Below, piece by piece: positions 34,844 through 43,429 of a stretch of DNA of 64,000 bases. Position numbers and translations under genes: made by a program. The stretch's first letter is position 1, and each line of letters begins with the position of its first letter. This stretch comes from JAYVJH01 sp043777595. GTDB lineage: Bacteria > Bacteroidota > Bacteroidia > Cytophagales > Spirosomataceae. Where the stretch lies: the NCBI GenBank assembly GCA_043777595.1, contig JAYWHT010000060.1, positions 55,368 to 119,367 on the forward strand, written 5' to 3'. Below the pieces are notes generated by a model. That model did not search any database. It had not been told where the DNA came from and saw only the letters and a list, made by a program, of their open reading frames with translations.

Positions 34844-35389
34844 TCATTGAATATTATACGAGTTCAGAAGGGCTTCGTATTCAGGTAAATTACGACGGCG
34901 GGTCGATTCGTTTTTTGTAATTTCCTGCAACTGCATCAGTCCGTCTAATAGTTGTTCGGGGCGGGGCGGGCAGCCTGGCACATATACATCGACAGGAATG
35001 ACACGGTCGATGCCTTGCAAAACACTATAAGTATCAAAAATACCCCCACTCGACGCACACGCACCCACCGAAATTACCCAGCGAGGCTCGGCCATCTGCA
35101 TATAAACTTGTTTGAGGATTGGAGCCATTTTTTTGGCAATCGTCCCAGCCACAATGAGCATATCGGCTTGCCGTGGCGAAAAACTCGGTCGCTCAGAGCC
35201 AAAACGAGCAATGTCGTAGTGCGAAGCCATGGTGGACATGAACTCAATACCACAGCAAGACGTAGCAAAAGGCAACGGCCAGAGCGAGTTGCTACGAGCC
35301 AAGCCCACTACTTTGTCAAACGATGTGGCAAAAAAGCCTGACCCTTCAAAGCCTTCTGGCGACTCTACTATTTTAATTTTATCTGACAT
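34844..35389 (-). CDS. nuoB: NADH-quinone oxidoreductase subunit B
   Basis: NuoB carries the last cluster, N2, which reduces quinone. The 181-residue protein has the tandem-Cys motif ATSCCGIEFM (about 42-51), RPSPRQAD-like RPSFSPRQADML, the CASSGG ligand and the GCPPRPEQLL motif. Length and ligands are complete. A DUF5618 gene lies between it and nuoA. Confidence 0.97.
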   Translation of the reverse strand: MSDKIKIVESPEGFEGSGFFATSFDKVVGLARSNSLWPLPFATSCCGIEFMSTMASHYDIARFGSERPSFSPRQADMLIVAGTIAKKMAPILKQVYMQMAEPRWVISVGACASSGGIFDTYSVLQGIDRVIPVDVYVPGCPPRPEQLLDGLMQLQEITKNESTRRRNLPEYEALLNSYNIQ

Positions 35390-35402
35390 TTTCTTTATTT
35401 TT

Positions 35403-35786
35403 TTAGATATAACCCAACATTCGCTTTACATTTTCTAAACCTGTTTGAATGGTATTGACAGAGGTCGTACCATGATAATATCCAGCAATATGCAGTTCAT
35501 CGTAAACATCAACCAAAAGGCCAAGCAATTTTTTGTCGTGCTTTCTTACTCGCTCTCGATAGTCTTCGATGCTTTTGGGTTTCTTAAATTTCAACCCCTC
35601 TTTTTGTTTCAAAAACTCATCTAATATCAGCAAAGCACCAGAATAGGCTGTTCCAGCGGCCATTTTTACATACTTAACATCGGCATATAGCCCGTCTCGC
35701 CTCCCAGCTTTATCTTTCAAAATCGCTTTGGCATTTTCTAAATATCGCTGAGCTTCGGTGGCGATATTTAACTGATTTTCTTTCAT
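35403..35786 (-). CDS. DUF5618 family protein
   Basis: The 127-residue helical protein matches a small Bacteroidota family: EAQRYLENAKAILKDKAGRRDGLYADVKYVKMAAGTAYSG, then PKSIEDYRERVRKHDKKLLGLLVDVYDELHIAGYYHG, with a final segment VNTIQTGLENVKRMLGYI. Its helical layout is like HEPN proteins, but no R-x4-H motif is evident. It is 13 bases past nuoB's start side and 25 bases from nuoA, and is often near toxin-antitoxin-like genes. Confidence 0.7.
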   Translation of the reverse strand: MKENQLNIATEAQRYLENAKAILKDKAGRRDGLYADVKYVKMAAGTAYSGALLILDEFLKQKEGLKFKKPKSIEDYRERVRKHDKKLLGLLVDVYDELHIAGYYHGTTSVNTIQTGLENVKRMLGYI

Positions 35787-35811
35787 TTTATCAAGTTACT
35801 AAACTCATAAC

Positions 35812-36177
35812 TTATTCCCAATCTAACACACCTTTTCTGACAATGTAATAAAAACCTGCCAAAAGCAAGCCCATAAAAAGCAACATTTCTACAAAGCCGG
35901 CTACGCCTAATTTAATAAAATTGACAGCCCACGGGTACATAAAAATAACTTCTACGTCGAAAAGTACAAATAAAATGGCTACCAAAAAATATTTGATTGA
36001 AATCGGTGTACGGGCATCTCCTTGGGCTTCTATTCCACATTCAAAGGGGTCGTCTTTTATTTTGCTATGGCGTTTGGGGCCAATGTTGTGCGTTACGACC
36101 ATGGTTGTAACTATAAAGCCAAGGGCTAATATAAGTTGAACCAAAATTGGCAGATAGTCCGAAGGTGTATAATTCAT
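35812..36177 (-). CDS. nuoA: NADH-quinone oxidoreductase subunit A
   Basis: NuoA is a small three-helix membrane subunit at the junction of the two arms of complex I. The 121-residue protein has hydrophobic segments near 10-30, 64-85 and 92-112, the KDDPFECGIEAQGDAR loop with the conserved ECG motif, and LVAILFVLFDVEVIFMYPWA. As the first gene it defines the operon's 5' end; the operon promoter should lie in 36178-36235, but I see no clear match. Confidence 0.96.
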   Translation of the reverse strand: MNYTPSDYLPILVQLILALGFIVTTMVVTHNIGPKRHSKIKDDPFECGIEAQGDARTPISIKYFLVAILFVLFDVEVIFMYPWAVNFIKLGVAGFVEMLLFMGLLLAGFYYIVRKGVLDWE

Positions 36178-36235
36178 TGTTTTGGTATTTTATATATTTT
36201 AAACAAATAGAAAGCTAAGAAGTTTTGGGCGATGG

Positions 36236-38359
36236 CTAATAATCAATCACTACTCGGCGTGTTTGGTTAAAAGTTGGCGATGTAAGTCGAATCAAATACT
36301 CGCCTTCGTTGAGTTCTGTCAGGTCTATTACTTTACGCTCGGTGAGTGTTGCAAATTTTTGATAAAACACTATTCGGCCAGCAAGGTCATAGACCGATAG
36401 CTCTACGTTACTGATGTCTCTTAGTGTTTCGACAGCAATATAACCTCTATTGCTTGGGTTTGGATATACTACCAAACCCTCATCTAAGCCGACTTGATAA
36501 GGAAATATTTTTGAAAAAAGTGAACTACATACTCTACGGCTACCACTCATGGCGGTATTGAATGTAACTCGTGAACGAACTGAATAATTGCCATCTTGGG
36601 CCGCTTTGAGAATATCTGAGGTGGGGCTTATACCCAGTCCGTTTATTCGCCAATCCCAAACAATACTTGATACTTGGGTCTCGGCGAGTTTATAAATTTC
36701 GGGGTCGGCAATGGCCTGAATCGTATATCTGCCCAAATTTGTAATAGTTGGCGGGGCAACTGTTAGATTTTTGATAACGACAGGTGTGGAAGCAACTGAC
36801 GTACAACCCAATATATTTGTCTGTTTGGCAGTAAAATTCGCTGGTTTTGATACTCTGATAGACTTGCCGATGGTACCGTCGCTCCATGCAACGGTGTTTG
36901 ACTCATTGGTGTTGATGTTGAGAACCAACGATGAATCGGTGCAGATGTACTGTGTGCCCGATGGTGTAATAATTGGTGCAGACGGTTGTACTGATTCTGT
37001 TAGTACTATCGGTGCAGTGAAAACGGTAGCATTGTACTCAGGTTCTTTGAGTATGGCCTGATAAGTACCTGCACCCGAAACAGTGATACTTTGTGTAACG
37101 TCGCCAGTTGTCCAGAGATAGTTACGAAAACCCGCCGGTGCGCTAATTGTAATACTGGCATTGGTGCCATTGCAACTGGCCGTCAGTGGCTGCGCTGCTC
37201 GTGGCAATATGGGAATGGTATTGGCAAAAAATTTGGGTGGAAAGACATCATCCCATGCCTTGGCAAGCTCTATTACACCCGATGCAGGAATCAGAACGCC
37301 ACCATTGACACGACTTATTGGTTGTATAGCATCAGTGTTTGGCCCTTCATATACTTTGTTAAATTGATAGCTCAACACTTGATTTTGACCATTTATTACG
37401 TTTTGAGAAGTTGTGCTTCCTACTCTTGAAGTACGAGAAATAACCCAAGGCACAAAGCCAGCGTGTTCGGTTCGGCTTGAGTTCATGAGTGTTTGGAGAT
37501 TATCGGCATAGTCAGACTGCGAGGTATTTAGTAGATTATCTGCACCTCCTTGCTGCCACAATATAGCTCTAAAACCCAATACACTACAATAATACTTAAT
37601 GACCATTCTCATGTTGTTGTAGGGCTGGCCGAGGGGTAGTGTTTGGCCGTTGGCATCTTTTACTGCTTTGCCGCCTGCGCTTTCTACCCATTGTTTCATT
37701 GATATTCCCGCCCAACCAACATTAAAAAACATAACAGGTACATTTAGTTTTTTTACCAACAAGTCGCCCAATGCGCCCCATGCCCAGGCACTTTGGCCTC
37801 GTGGTGTTATGCTACCTTCGGCAGTCATGGCAGTAAAAGTTAAGCCCGACGGGTCGGCTATTGAGTTTTGAGTTCTGTTGTTGAAAGTAGCCGTATTTAC
37901 ACGCTCATCGCTGGCAGCCACTCCACCACCGTTTGGTACACCTTCGGCGTTGGCATCGCCTGCTATCACAAACACCTCACCTATACCCACACGACTTAGT
38001 GCATCACGGCTGACGATTGTACCTTTGAGGCTGCCTCTTATTTCGAGCGAATACCAGCCACCACGACCTTTGATGCTCCCAAAATAAGCTCCACCCGTGG
38101 GGTTAATTTGCACGACAGTCCAGTCGGTATCTTGGCCTTGGCCAGATAGTACTCGCACAAGGCGAGCCTCGACTTTGTCAATAGCCTGTGTGTAATAACC
38201 TCCAAAACTGATGGTAGCCTCGTCTGAGTTGTTGCGCTGGAAAATAGCCCGCTCAACAGGAAACGTAACCTTGATTTGGGCTTGAGATACAGAAATAAAT
38301 GTTACGAATATTCCGAAAACAATCAGCGACTGATTCAATATTTTTATAGGGTGAAACAT
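36236..38359 (-). CDS. T9SS-sorted protein with a degenerate sialate esterase-like domain
   Basis: The 707-residue protein has a signal peptide, an SGNH/sialate O-acetylesterase-like region (about 30-370) and a C-terminal type IX secretion sorting domain (about 630-707, VVYPNPSNRGYIAVE to NQTRRVVIDY). The esterase block normally containing GQSNA reads GDANAEG, so the nucleophile Ser is replaced by Ala, and WQQGGADN replaces WYQGE-type motifs. It may be a binding protein rather than an enzyme. It would be exported through the outer membrane and lies downstream of an unrelated AAA gene. Confidence 0.75.
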   Translation of the reverse strand: MFHPIKILNQSLIVFGIFVTFISVSQAQIKVTFPVERAIFQRNNSDEATISFGGYYTQAIDKVEARLVRVLSGQGQDTDWTVVQINPTGGAYFGSIKGRGGWYSLEIRGSLKGTIVSRDALSRVGIGEVFVIAGDANAEGVPNGGGVAASDERVNTATFNNRTQNSIADPSGLTFTAMTAEGSITPRGQSAWAWGALGDLLVKKLNVPVMFFNVGWAGISMKQWVESAGGKAVKDANGQTLPLGQPYNNMRMVIKYYCSVLGFRAILWQQGGADNLLNTSQSDYADNLQTLMNSSRTEHAGFVPWVISRTSRVGSTTSQNVINGQNQVLSYQFNKVYEGPNTDAIQPISRVNGGVLIPASGVIELAKAWDDVFPPKFFANTIPILPRAAQPLTASCNGTNASITISAPAGFRNYLWTTGDVTQSITVSGAGTYQAILKEPEYNATVFTAPIVLTESVQPSAPIITPSGTQYICTDSSLVLNINTNESNTVAWSDGTIGKSIRVSKPANFTAKQTNILGCTSVASTPVVIKNLTVAPPTITNLGRYTIQAIADPEIYKLAETQVSSIVWDWRINGLGISPTSDILKAAQDGNYSVRSRVTFNTAMSGSRRVCSSLFSKIFPYQVGLDEGLVVYPNPSNRGYIAVETLRDISNVELSVYDLAGRIVFYQKFATLTERKVIDLTELNEGEYLIRLTSPTFNQTRRVVIDY

Positions 38360-38437
38360 ATTTTTTCAATTAAAAATAGTAGGGCGTTTATTTTATTGAC
38401 TAAGTTATACTGCAAAATTAAAGATTTTTCGGGCTTT

Positions 38438-40015
38438 TTACTCGTAAATTCTCCGAAAAATATCAGAGGGGAGTTCCTCGAATCGTTTTTGAGCCAATAC
38501 AAGATTGACTTGGTAGGTTTTAATGGCTTCGTATCGGTCTATATTTTCACCAAAAAGTTGTTTTTCTTTGGCTGGTGTATAGTCGGTTTGTACCTGTATG
38601 AGCTGATAGTCAGTTGATTTTTTCCGACCGATATTATCGCCCAATACCAACTGCATTTTAGCCCAATCCATATAAAAATATTCTTGTAGTAATGGAATAA
38701 TTTGCCCCAAAAATACTTCGCACAGTTCTTCAAAAGTACTGATAGCCAGTAGGTAAGCGTGTCCGATGGCGTGGTCTCTGTCCAACAAAAACACAATTCG
38801 TTCGTTGATTGTCTGTAATAGTTTTCCTAAATTAGTATCGCCAATCAAACAGTCGTTGAGCAGCTTGTAGTCGGGTTGGTATTCTTCAAATCTAAATCGG
38901 CGGCGAAGTGCAGTGTCCAAAAGTGCAATCGAGCGGTCGGCGGAGTTCATTGTACCAACTATGTATAGATTGGCTGGTACGCCAAACCGAGATTGAGAGT
39001 AAGGGAGTGTCAAAAGCAATTCGTCGGCTGCGCCAAGTCGTTTAGATGGCTCAATGAGGGTAATCAATTCGCCCAAAACTTTTGAAATATTGGCTCTATT
39101 TATTTCGTCAATTACCAATAAATAAGGTACTGCCCGATTGAATTTTTGTTTTCGGTTTTCGACACTATCAGCCAAACAGTCGTCAATAGTAGCATAGCCA
39201 GCCAGTTCGACGGCTTTGGTACAGGCATCATAAAAAACACCTTTTTTGATATAGTACCGTATCTGTCCACCAACGGTTTCGGGGCGGATTCCCTCTATAA
39301 ACTCCTCATAACTGTACGATTGGTGAAAGGTAACAAACCGATGGGCAAAGTTACGGCAAAGTTGCTGGGCAGTGTGAGTTTTGCCAGTACCAGGCGGCCC
39401 GCACAAAATTGAGTTGAGCGGAATAGTTGGTTTGACAACATACTCAAAAGCAGCCTCTTCGACAACGTCGGTGCTGTTGTTTTCAGTATATTGTTGTTTG
39501 GCATTAAATACCTCTCGCAGTACTTCTTCTCTAAATGCTTCATTTTCGGCCATTTCAAAAATGACAGGATTATGTAGTTTTCGGTGCTGGCTCGGCGTAG
39601 CAGTGGTTTCCAAATCTGTCAAACACTCTGTCCAGGCTTGTAAAATAGTTTGGTTGGTTATCCAATGTTTATTTTCAAACAAAATATGCCCCAAAACGTA
39701 TTTTGAAGCATATTCTTGTTCGTCAAATCGTATGTTTTTACTAATCACAGGATTTCGCTGTGGTGCATCTTTTTTGAAAATTAGTGTAAAGTATAGCTTT
39801 CCTTTGTTTCCTGAAATTTGTAAAGCACGGTAATTATTGATGTAAGCCGTAATTTTCGATTCTTTTGCTGATACCGTAAACGCTATTTTGGGCGATTCGC
39901 TTGGCATATTAACGACCTCAATCAGTTCTTTGAGCAACGTAAAAAACTGACGTATTGCCTCTGGATTGTTAATACGTTTGATTTTGTCAATCAATATTTG
40001 CCGTTCGATGCTCAT
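38438..40015 (-). CDS. McrB-type AAA+ ATPase (no McrC nearby)
   Basis: The GTP/ATP-dependent motor domain is recognisable from Walker A GPPGTGKTH (about 214), FHQSYSYEEFIEGIRPE, Walker B YLLVIDEINRAN, GTMNSADRSIALLDTALRRRF and the C-terminal DHAIGHAYL block. The McrB family partners with the McrC nuclease to cut modified DNA. No McrC is in the window, so this is either a solitary ATPase or partnered elsewhere. The N-terminal 200 residues do not show a known DNA-binding domain. I chose ATG 40015 over an upstream TTG. Confidence 0.82.
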   Translation of the reverse strand: MSIERQILIDKIKRINNPEAIRQFFTLLKELIEVVNMPSESPKIAFTVSAKESKITAYINNYRALQISGNKGKLYFTLIFKKDAPQRNPVISKNIRFDEQEYASKYVLGHILFENKHWITNQTILQAWTECLTDLETTATPSQHRKLHNPVIFEMAENEAFREEVLREVFNAKQQYTENNSTDVVEEAAFEYVVKPTIPLNSILCGPPGTGKTHTAQQLCRNFAHRFVTFHQSYSYEEFIEGIRPETVGGQIRYYIKKGVFYDACTKAVELAGYATIDDCLADSVENRKQKFNRAVPYLLVIDEINRANISKVLGELITLIEPSKRLGAADELLLTLPYSQSRFGVPANLYIVGTMNSADRSIALLDTALRRRFRFEEYQPDYKLLNDCLIGDTNLGKLLQTINERIVFLLDRDHAIGHAYLLAISTFEELCEVFLGQIIPLLQEYFYMDWAKMQLVLGDNIGRKKSTDYQLIQVQTDYTPAKEKQLFGENIDRYEAIKTYQVNLVLAQKRFEELPSDIFRRIYE

Positions 40016-40023
40016 AATTGTAC

Positions 40024-41673
40024 TCAATACATAAGTTCATAATATTCTGCCGCCATTCTGTTAGAATTAAAAAAGCCATTTACTTCGGTCATGCTGTTTT
40101 GTACGATTTGATTCCAGCCTTTTTTATTTTGGTAATAAAGCGGCAAAATTTCTTCTTCTAAAACTGTAAACAGGCTATCGATGTCTTGGCCGTCTCTGTT
40201 GGAGTTGGCGGCCACAGGTACAATAAACGAGTTTTTGCCATGTTCCGAAAACTCACAAACCCAGCCGTCATAAGTCGATAAGTTTAGTGCGCCGTTCATG
40301 GCTGCCGTCATGCCGCTTGTGCCAGAGGCTTCACGAGTTACAACTGGCGTATTGAGCCAAATGTCGGCACCATGTTTGAGTTGCTTAGAAAGTGCCAGTT
40401 CGTGGCCTGTCAAAACGGCCATATTTGGGTAGTGGTGGCTCAAATAATAGAGTTCATTAAACATCTGTACAGCCCCATTGTCGAACGGATAGGGCTTGCC
40501 TGCCCAAATAAACTGCACGGGGTATTTGGTGTTTTTCATTAGTCTATCAAAACGCTCACGGTTGAGAGTCAGTAGGTTAGGTCGTTTGTAAGCAGCAAAG
40601 CGGCGTGTCCAGACTATTGTTAGTACTTCGGGGTCGAAGAGCTTGCCACATTGCTCGGCTACGGTGTCGAATAGTGGTTTTTTGATGTCTTTTTTGCGAT
40701 TATCCAAGGCTTCCAAATCATTGGTAGCGCAGGCTTCGTTGAGTTGGTTATCGGCCCAATAAGGGGCGTTTTGGGCGTTGGTTATGTGTGTAATTTCGCA
40801 AATATCTTTATACCCTCCCCACATTTGGCGAGACACTTCGCCGTGTAGTTTAGATACAGCATTGGCTTTGCGGCTCATTCGCAAGGCAGCTAATGAATGA
40901 TTGAAAACACTGTCGGTAATACCCGTAATCTTGCGTACTTCGGACAATGTCAAACCTGCAAAAAAACTGAGTTTGTCCAAAAAGTTAATATCATGTTTTT
41001 CGTTACCTGCCTCTTCGGGTGTGTGCGTGGTGAAGACCAAGCGTTTTTTGACCTCCGAGAGTTTTTTACCCAACTTTTTGTGCAAATAAAACGCCCCAGA
41101 CAGTGCGTGCGCTTCATTGAAATGATATACTTCGGGTTCGTAGCCCATTTCGTCGAGTAGCTTTGTGCCGCCAATACCCAGCACCATACACTGCATAACT
41201 TTGAGCGTAGGGTCGTTGTCGTAGAGCCTATACGATATTTCTCTTGCCCAAGGGTCGTTACCGTCGGTATCGGTCGTCAAAAAAAACATTGGAACAGTAC
41301 CAAAGGTTTGAGCATCAAGAAAATAAGCAGCTACCAAAACAGGTTTATCTTGAATCGTAATCTGAAAGCGAATGTTGGTGTCTTTCAAGAAACTATACAT
41401 TTTTTCACGAAACTGTACGGCCATGCTGTTGTCGGTGTTGCGTACTTGGTCGTAGTAGCCGTATTTCCAGAGCATACCGATTCCGATTAGGTTTTGCTTG
41501 GTGTCATAAGCAGAGCGCATGTGCGAGCCTGCCAAAAAACCAAGCCCACCAGAATAGGTTTTGAGTGCTTGGTCGATACCAAACTCCATAGAAAAATAAG
41601 CAACTGATTTTTTGAATTTGGGGTCGAAAGCGTAGGGATGTGCAAATGTTGTTGGTAGTGTGGTGGTATTCAT
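40024..41673 (-). CDS. glgP: alpha-glucan phosphorylase, short form
   Basis: The enzyme releases glucose-1-phosphate from alpha-glucans such as glycogen. The 549-residue protein belongs to the short bacterial form of family GT35: AYFSMEFGID, YSGGLGFLAG, YHFNEAHALSG, TTHTPEEAGN, RFAAYKRPNLL and the EASGTSGMTAAMNGA loop. It lacks the long N-terminal part of the glycogen phosphorylases. I chose ATG 41673, which fits the family start. The gene is divergent from the next by a 203-base gap. Confidence 0.9.
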   Translation of the reverse strand: MNTTTLPTTFAHPYAFDPKFKKSVAYFSMEFGIDQALKTYSGGLGFLAGSHMRSAYDTKQNLIGIGMLWKYGYYDQVRNTDNSMAVQFREKMYSFLKDTNIRFQITIQDKPVLVAAYFLDAQTFGTVPMFFLTTDTDGNDPWAREISYRLYDNDPTLKVMQCMVLGIGGTKLLDEMGYEPEVYHFNEAHALSGAFYLHKKLGKKLSEVKKRLVFTTHTPEEAGNEKHDINFLDKLSFFAGLTLSEVRKITGITDSVFNHSLAALRMSRKANAVSKLHGEVSRQMWGGYKDICEITHITNAQNAPYWADNQLNEACATNDLEALDNRKKDIKKPLFDTVAEQCGKLFDPEVLTIVWTRRFAAYKRPNLLTLNRERFDRLMKNTKYPVQFIWAGKPYPFDNGAVQMFNELYYLSHHYPNMAVLTGHELALSKQLKHGADIWLNTPVVTREASGTSGMTAAMNGALNLSTYDGWVCEFSEHGKNSFIVPVAANSNRDGQDIDSLFTVLEEEILPLYYQNKKGWNQIVQNSMTEVNGFFNSNRMAAEYYELMY

Positions 41674-41833
41674 TTTAAATTTATCGTAGGTTATTGAGCC
41701 ACGAAAGTACAAAAAATAATTTTATTGTAAGTCTCATTCACCAATAAAATAGAGAATATCGTGAGCGTGTGAGTTATTGTAGTCATTACAAATATGTCGG
41801 TGCTAACAGTAATGTTATGTCTCAAAAGTAAAG

Positions 41834-41841
41834 TATCTTTG
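41834..41841 (+). promoter_or_regulatory. candidate -7 element
   Basis: TATCTTTG matches the Bacteroidota -7 consensus TAnnTTTG and lies 35 bases before ATG 41877. No convincing -33 TTG lies at the expected spacing, so support is limited. Confidence 0.35.
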
Positions 41842-41876
41842 TAGTTCTTCAATAAACAGACTTTCTGAAACACAAA

Positions 41877-42731
41877 ATGATAAAACTTTTTTATTGGCTT
41901 TTTGCTATCAAGGTCAGTCTCTGTAACTGTCAGTCTGAGCGCAAACGCAGTGGTTTTGTACGTGGCAAATCCGACTATCGCATCTCAAAAATAGGAAAAC
42001 TACCGAAAAGAGCCGTTGAAACATCGGGCTTGGCGAGGGTCAGTGGCAAGGCTACGTTTTGGACACACAACGACGGCGGTAATATTGCAGAGCTTATTGA
42101 GATTGATAAAAAAGGCCATTTGATGTCTATACTGCCACTCCCAAAACTCATAAACCACGACTGGGAGGACTTAGGGGCCGATAATCTGGGAAATCTGTAT
42201 ATTGCCGACATTGGCAACAACAACAACAACCGTCGAGACTTACTGATATACAAACTCAACCCAGCCCAGCCAGGGTCAGTTGAAGAAATCCGTTTTAACT
42301 TTGCCGACCAGCGTGAGTTCCCACCAGCGGTCGAAAACCGTAATTTTGATTGCGAAGCACTTATCTATAAAAATAATAATCTGTACTTGTTTTCAAAAAA
42401 TCGAAGCCCCACTAATCGATATGTAAAACTCTACACCATACCAGCACAGGCGGGTAGCTATTCAGCTACTCCAATAGACAGCGTTTATATCAAAAGTATG
42501 GTAACGGGTGCGAGCATCAGCCCCGACGGGCATACGCTGGCTTTGATGAGTTATGGTAAAGTACTACTTTTTGATGTTTCGGCGGGAGTCGATTTTAGCA
42601 AGCCGCTTAGTTGTATTAAAGTGGGTGGCGGCCAAGCAGAGGCTATTTTGTTTGTCAATAACACCGATTTTATATTTACCAACGAACAAAAAAGAAACAT
42701 ATATTTGGTGAAGAAAAAAGGACCGAATTAG
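41877..42731 (+). CDS. secreted beta-propeller-like protein of unknown function
   Basis: The 284-residue protein starts with a hydrophobic export signal containing a possible lipobox (LCNC). Its body has regularly spaced strands with blade-like turns (WTHNDGGNIAELIEID, LGNLYIADIGNNNNNRRDLLIYKL, DGHTLALMSYGKVLLFD), fitting a small propeller, possibly of the NHL or phytase-esterase-like kind. The ADIGNNN and NFDCEALIY motifs are frequent in such Bacteroidota proteins. It overlaps by 4 bases the tail of the next gene on the other strand. Confidence 0.6.
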   Translation: MIKLFYWLFAIKVSLCNCQSERKRSGFVRGKSDYRISKIGKLPKRAVETSGLARVSGKATFWTHNDGGNIAELIEIDKKGHLMSILPLPKLINHDWEDLGADNLGNLYIADIGNNNNNRRDLLIYKLNPAQPGSVEEIRFNFADQREFPPAVENRNFDCEALIYKNNNLYLFSKNRSPTNRYVKLYTIPAQAGSYSATPIDSVYIKSMVTGASISPDGHTLALMSYGKVLLFDVSAGVDFSKPLSCIKVGGGQAEAILFVNNTDFIFTNEQKRNIYLVKKKGPN

Positions 42732-43396
42732 ACTATTGCCATACGTTGTTTAATAATTTCTTTAAGGGCTTTTAAGATTTTAAAAATCTCGAAAACATCG
42801 TCAGTCGTACCATCAAAGCCACGGCTAATGCTGTATGACTTTTCTTGAAGTGCCATGAAATACCAATCACGCCCCAACACATAACAACCATAAATAGGCT
42901 GATTATCATTATTGAGACACTGACCTACCAGCATGGCAGCCAATGCTTGGCCTGCGGGGTCTCCTTTAAATTCAACTTCTTTTTTAAACTCGTTAAAGGC
43001 AAAAAAAGGCATTTCTGGGTCGCCATAGCCAGATGCGAGAATTTCGTCGGGTTTTCCCATGAGTTCCAGCGAATCATCTGAAAGTGTGGTGAGTGTGGCA
43101 GAAATAAACCGCTGTGCAAAAAGATTGGATTGATAAGGAGCCGTAAAATTGATAATACTGAACATAGGGCCGATGAAGTGTAGGCTAACGTCTTGCTCTT
43201 TCCAAGCACTTACGTTTATGTCAAGTAGTTTTCTGAGTTCACCACAAATTATGTACTGATAGTCAGCTACTTCTTGATTTTTTGAGGATTGTAACCAACT
43301 ATCCAATGGTTCAAAATCCCAAGCACGCTTGATGCCAAAGTTTTTGTAAAGTATCTGTAACGTACAATCATTGAAATCAAGTGATGGTTTTTCCAT
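42728..43396 (-). CDS. conserved hypothetical protein of PD-(D/E)xK-like appearance
   Basis: The 222-residue protein has LLDINVSAWKEQDVSLHFIGPMF, then FAFNEFKKEVEFKGDPAGQALAAMLVG and CYVLGRDWYFMALQEKSYSISRGFDG. The placement of strand-helix elements and the QALAAMLVGQ helix resembles the nuclease-like protein at 32816-33424 and HsdR-type N-domains, but the catalytic E-x-K is F-x-K-like here, so activity is doubtful. It is convergent with the propeller-like gene, and its function is not known. Confidence 0.45.
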   Translation of the reverse strand: MEKPSLDFNDCTLQILYKNFGIKRAWDFEPLDSWLQSSKNQEVADYQYIICGELRKLLDINVSAWKEQDVSLHFIGPMFSIINFTAPYQSNLFAQRFISATLTTLSDDSLELMGKPDEILASGYGDPEMPFFAFNEFKKEVEFKGDPAGQALAAMLVGQCLNNDNQPIYGCYVLGRDWYFMALQEKSYSISRGFDGTTDDVFEIFKILKALKEIIKQRMAIV

Positions 43397-43429
43397 ATAC
43401 TTTTATTTTTATACAAATTTAGCGTAAAC

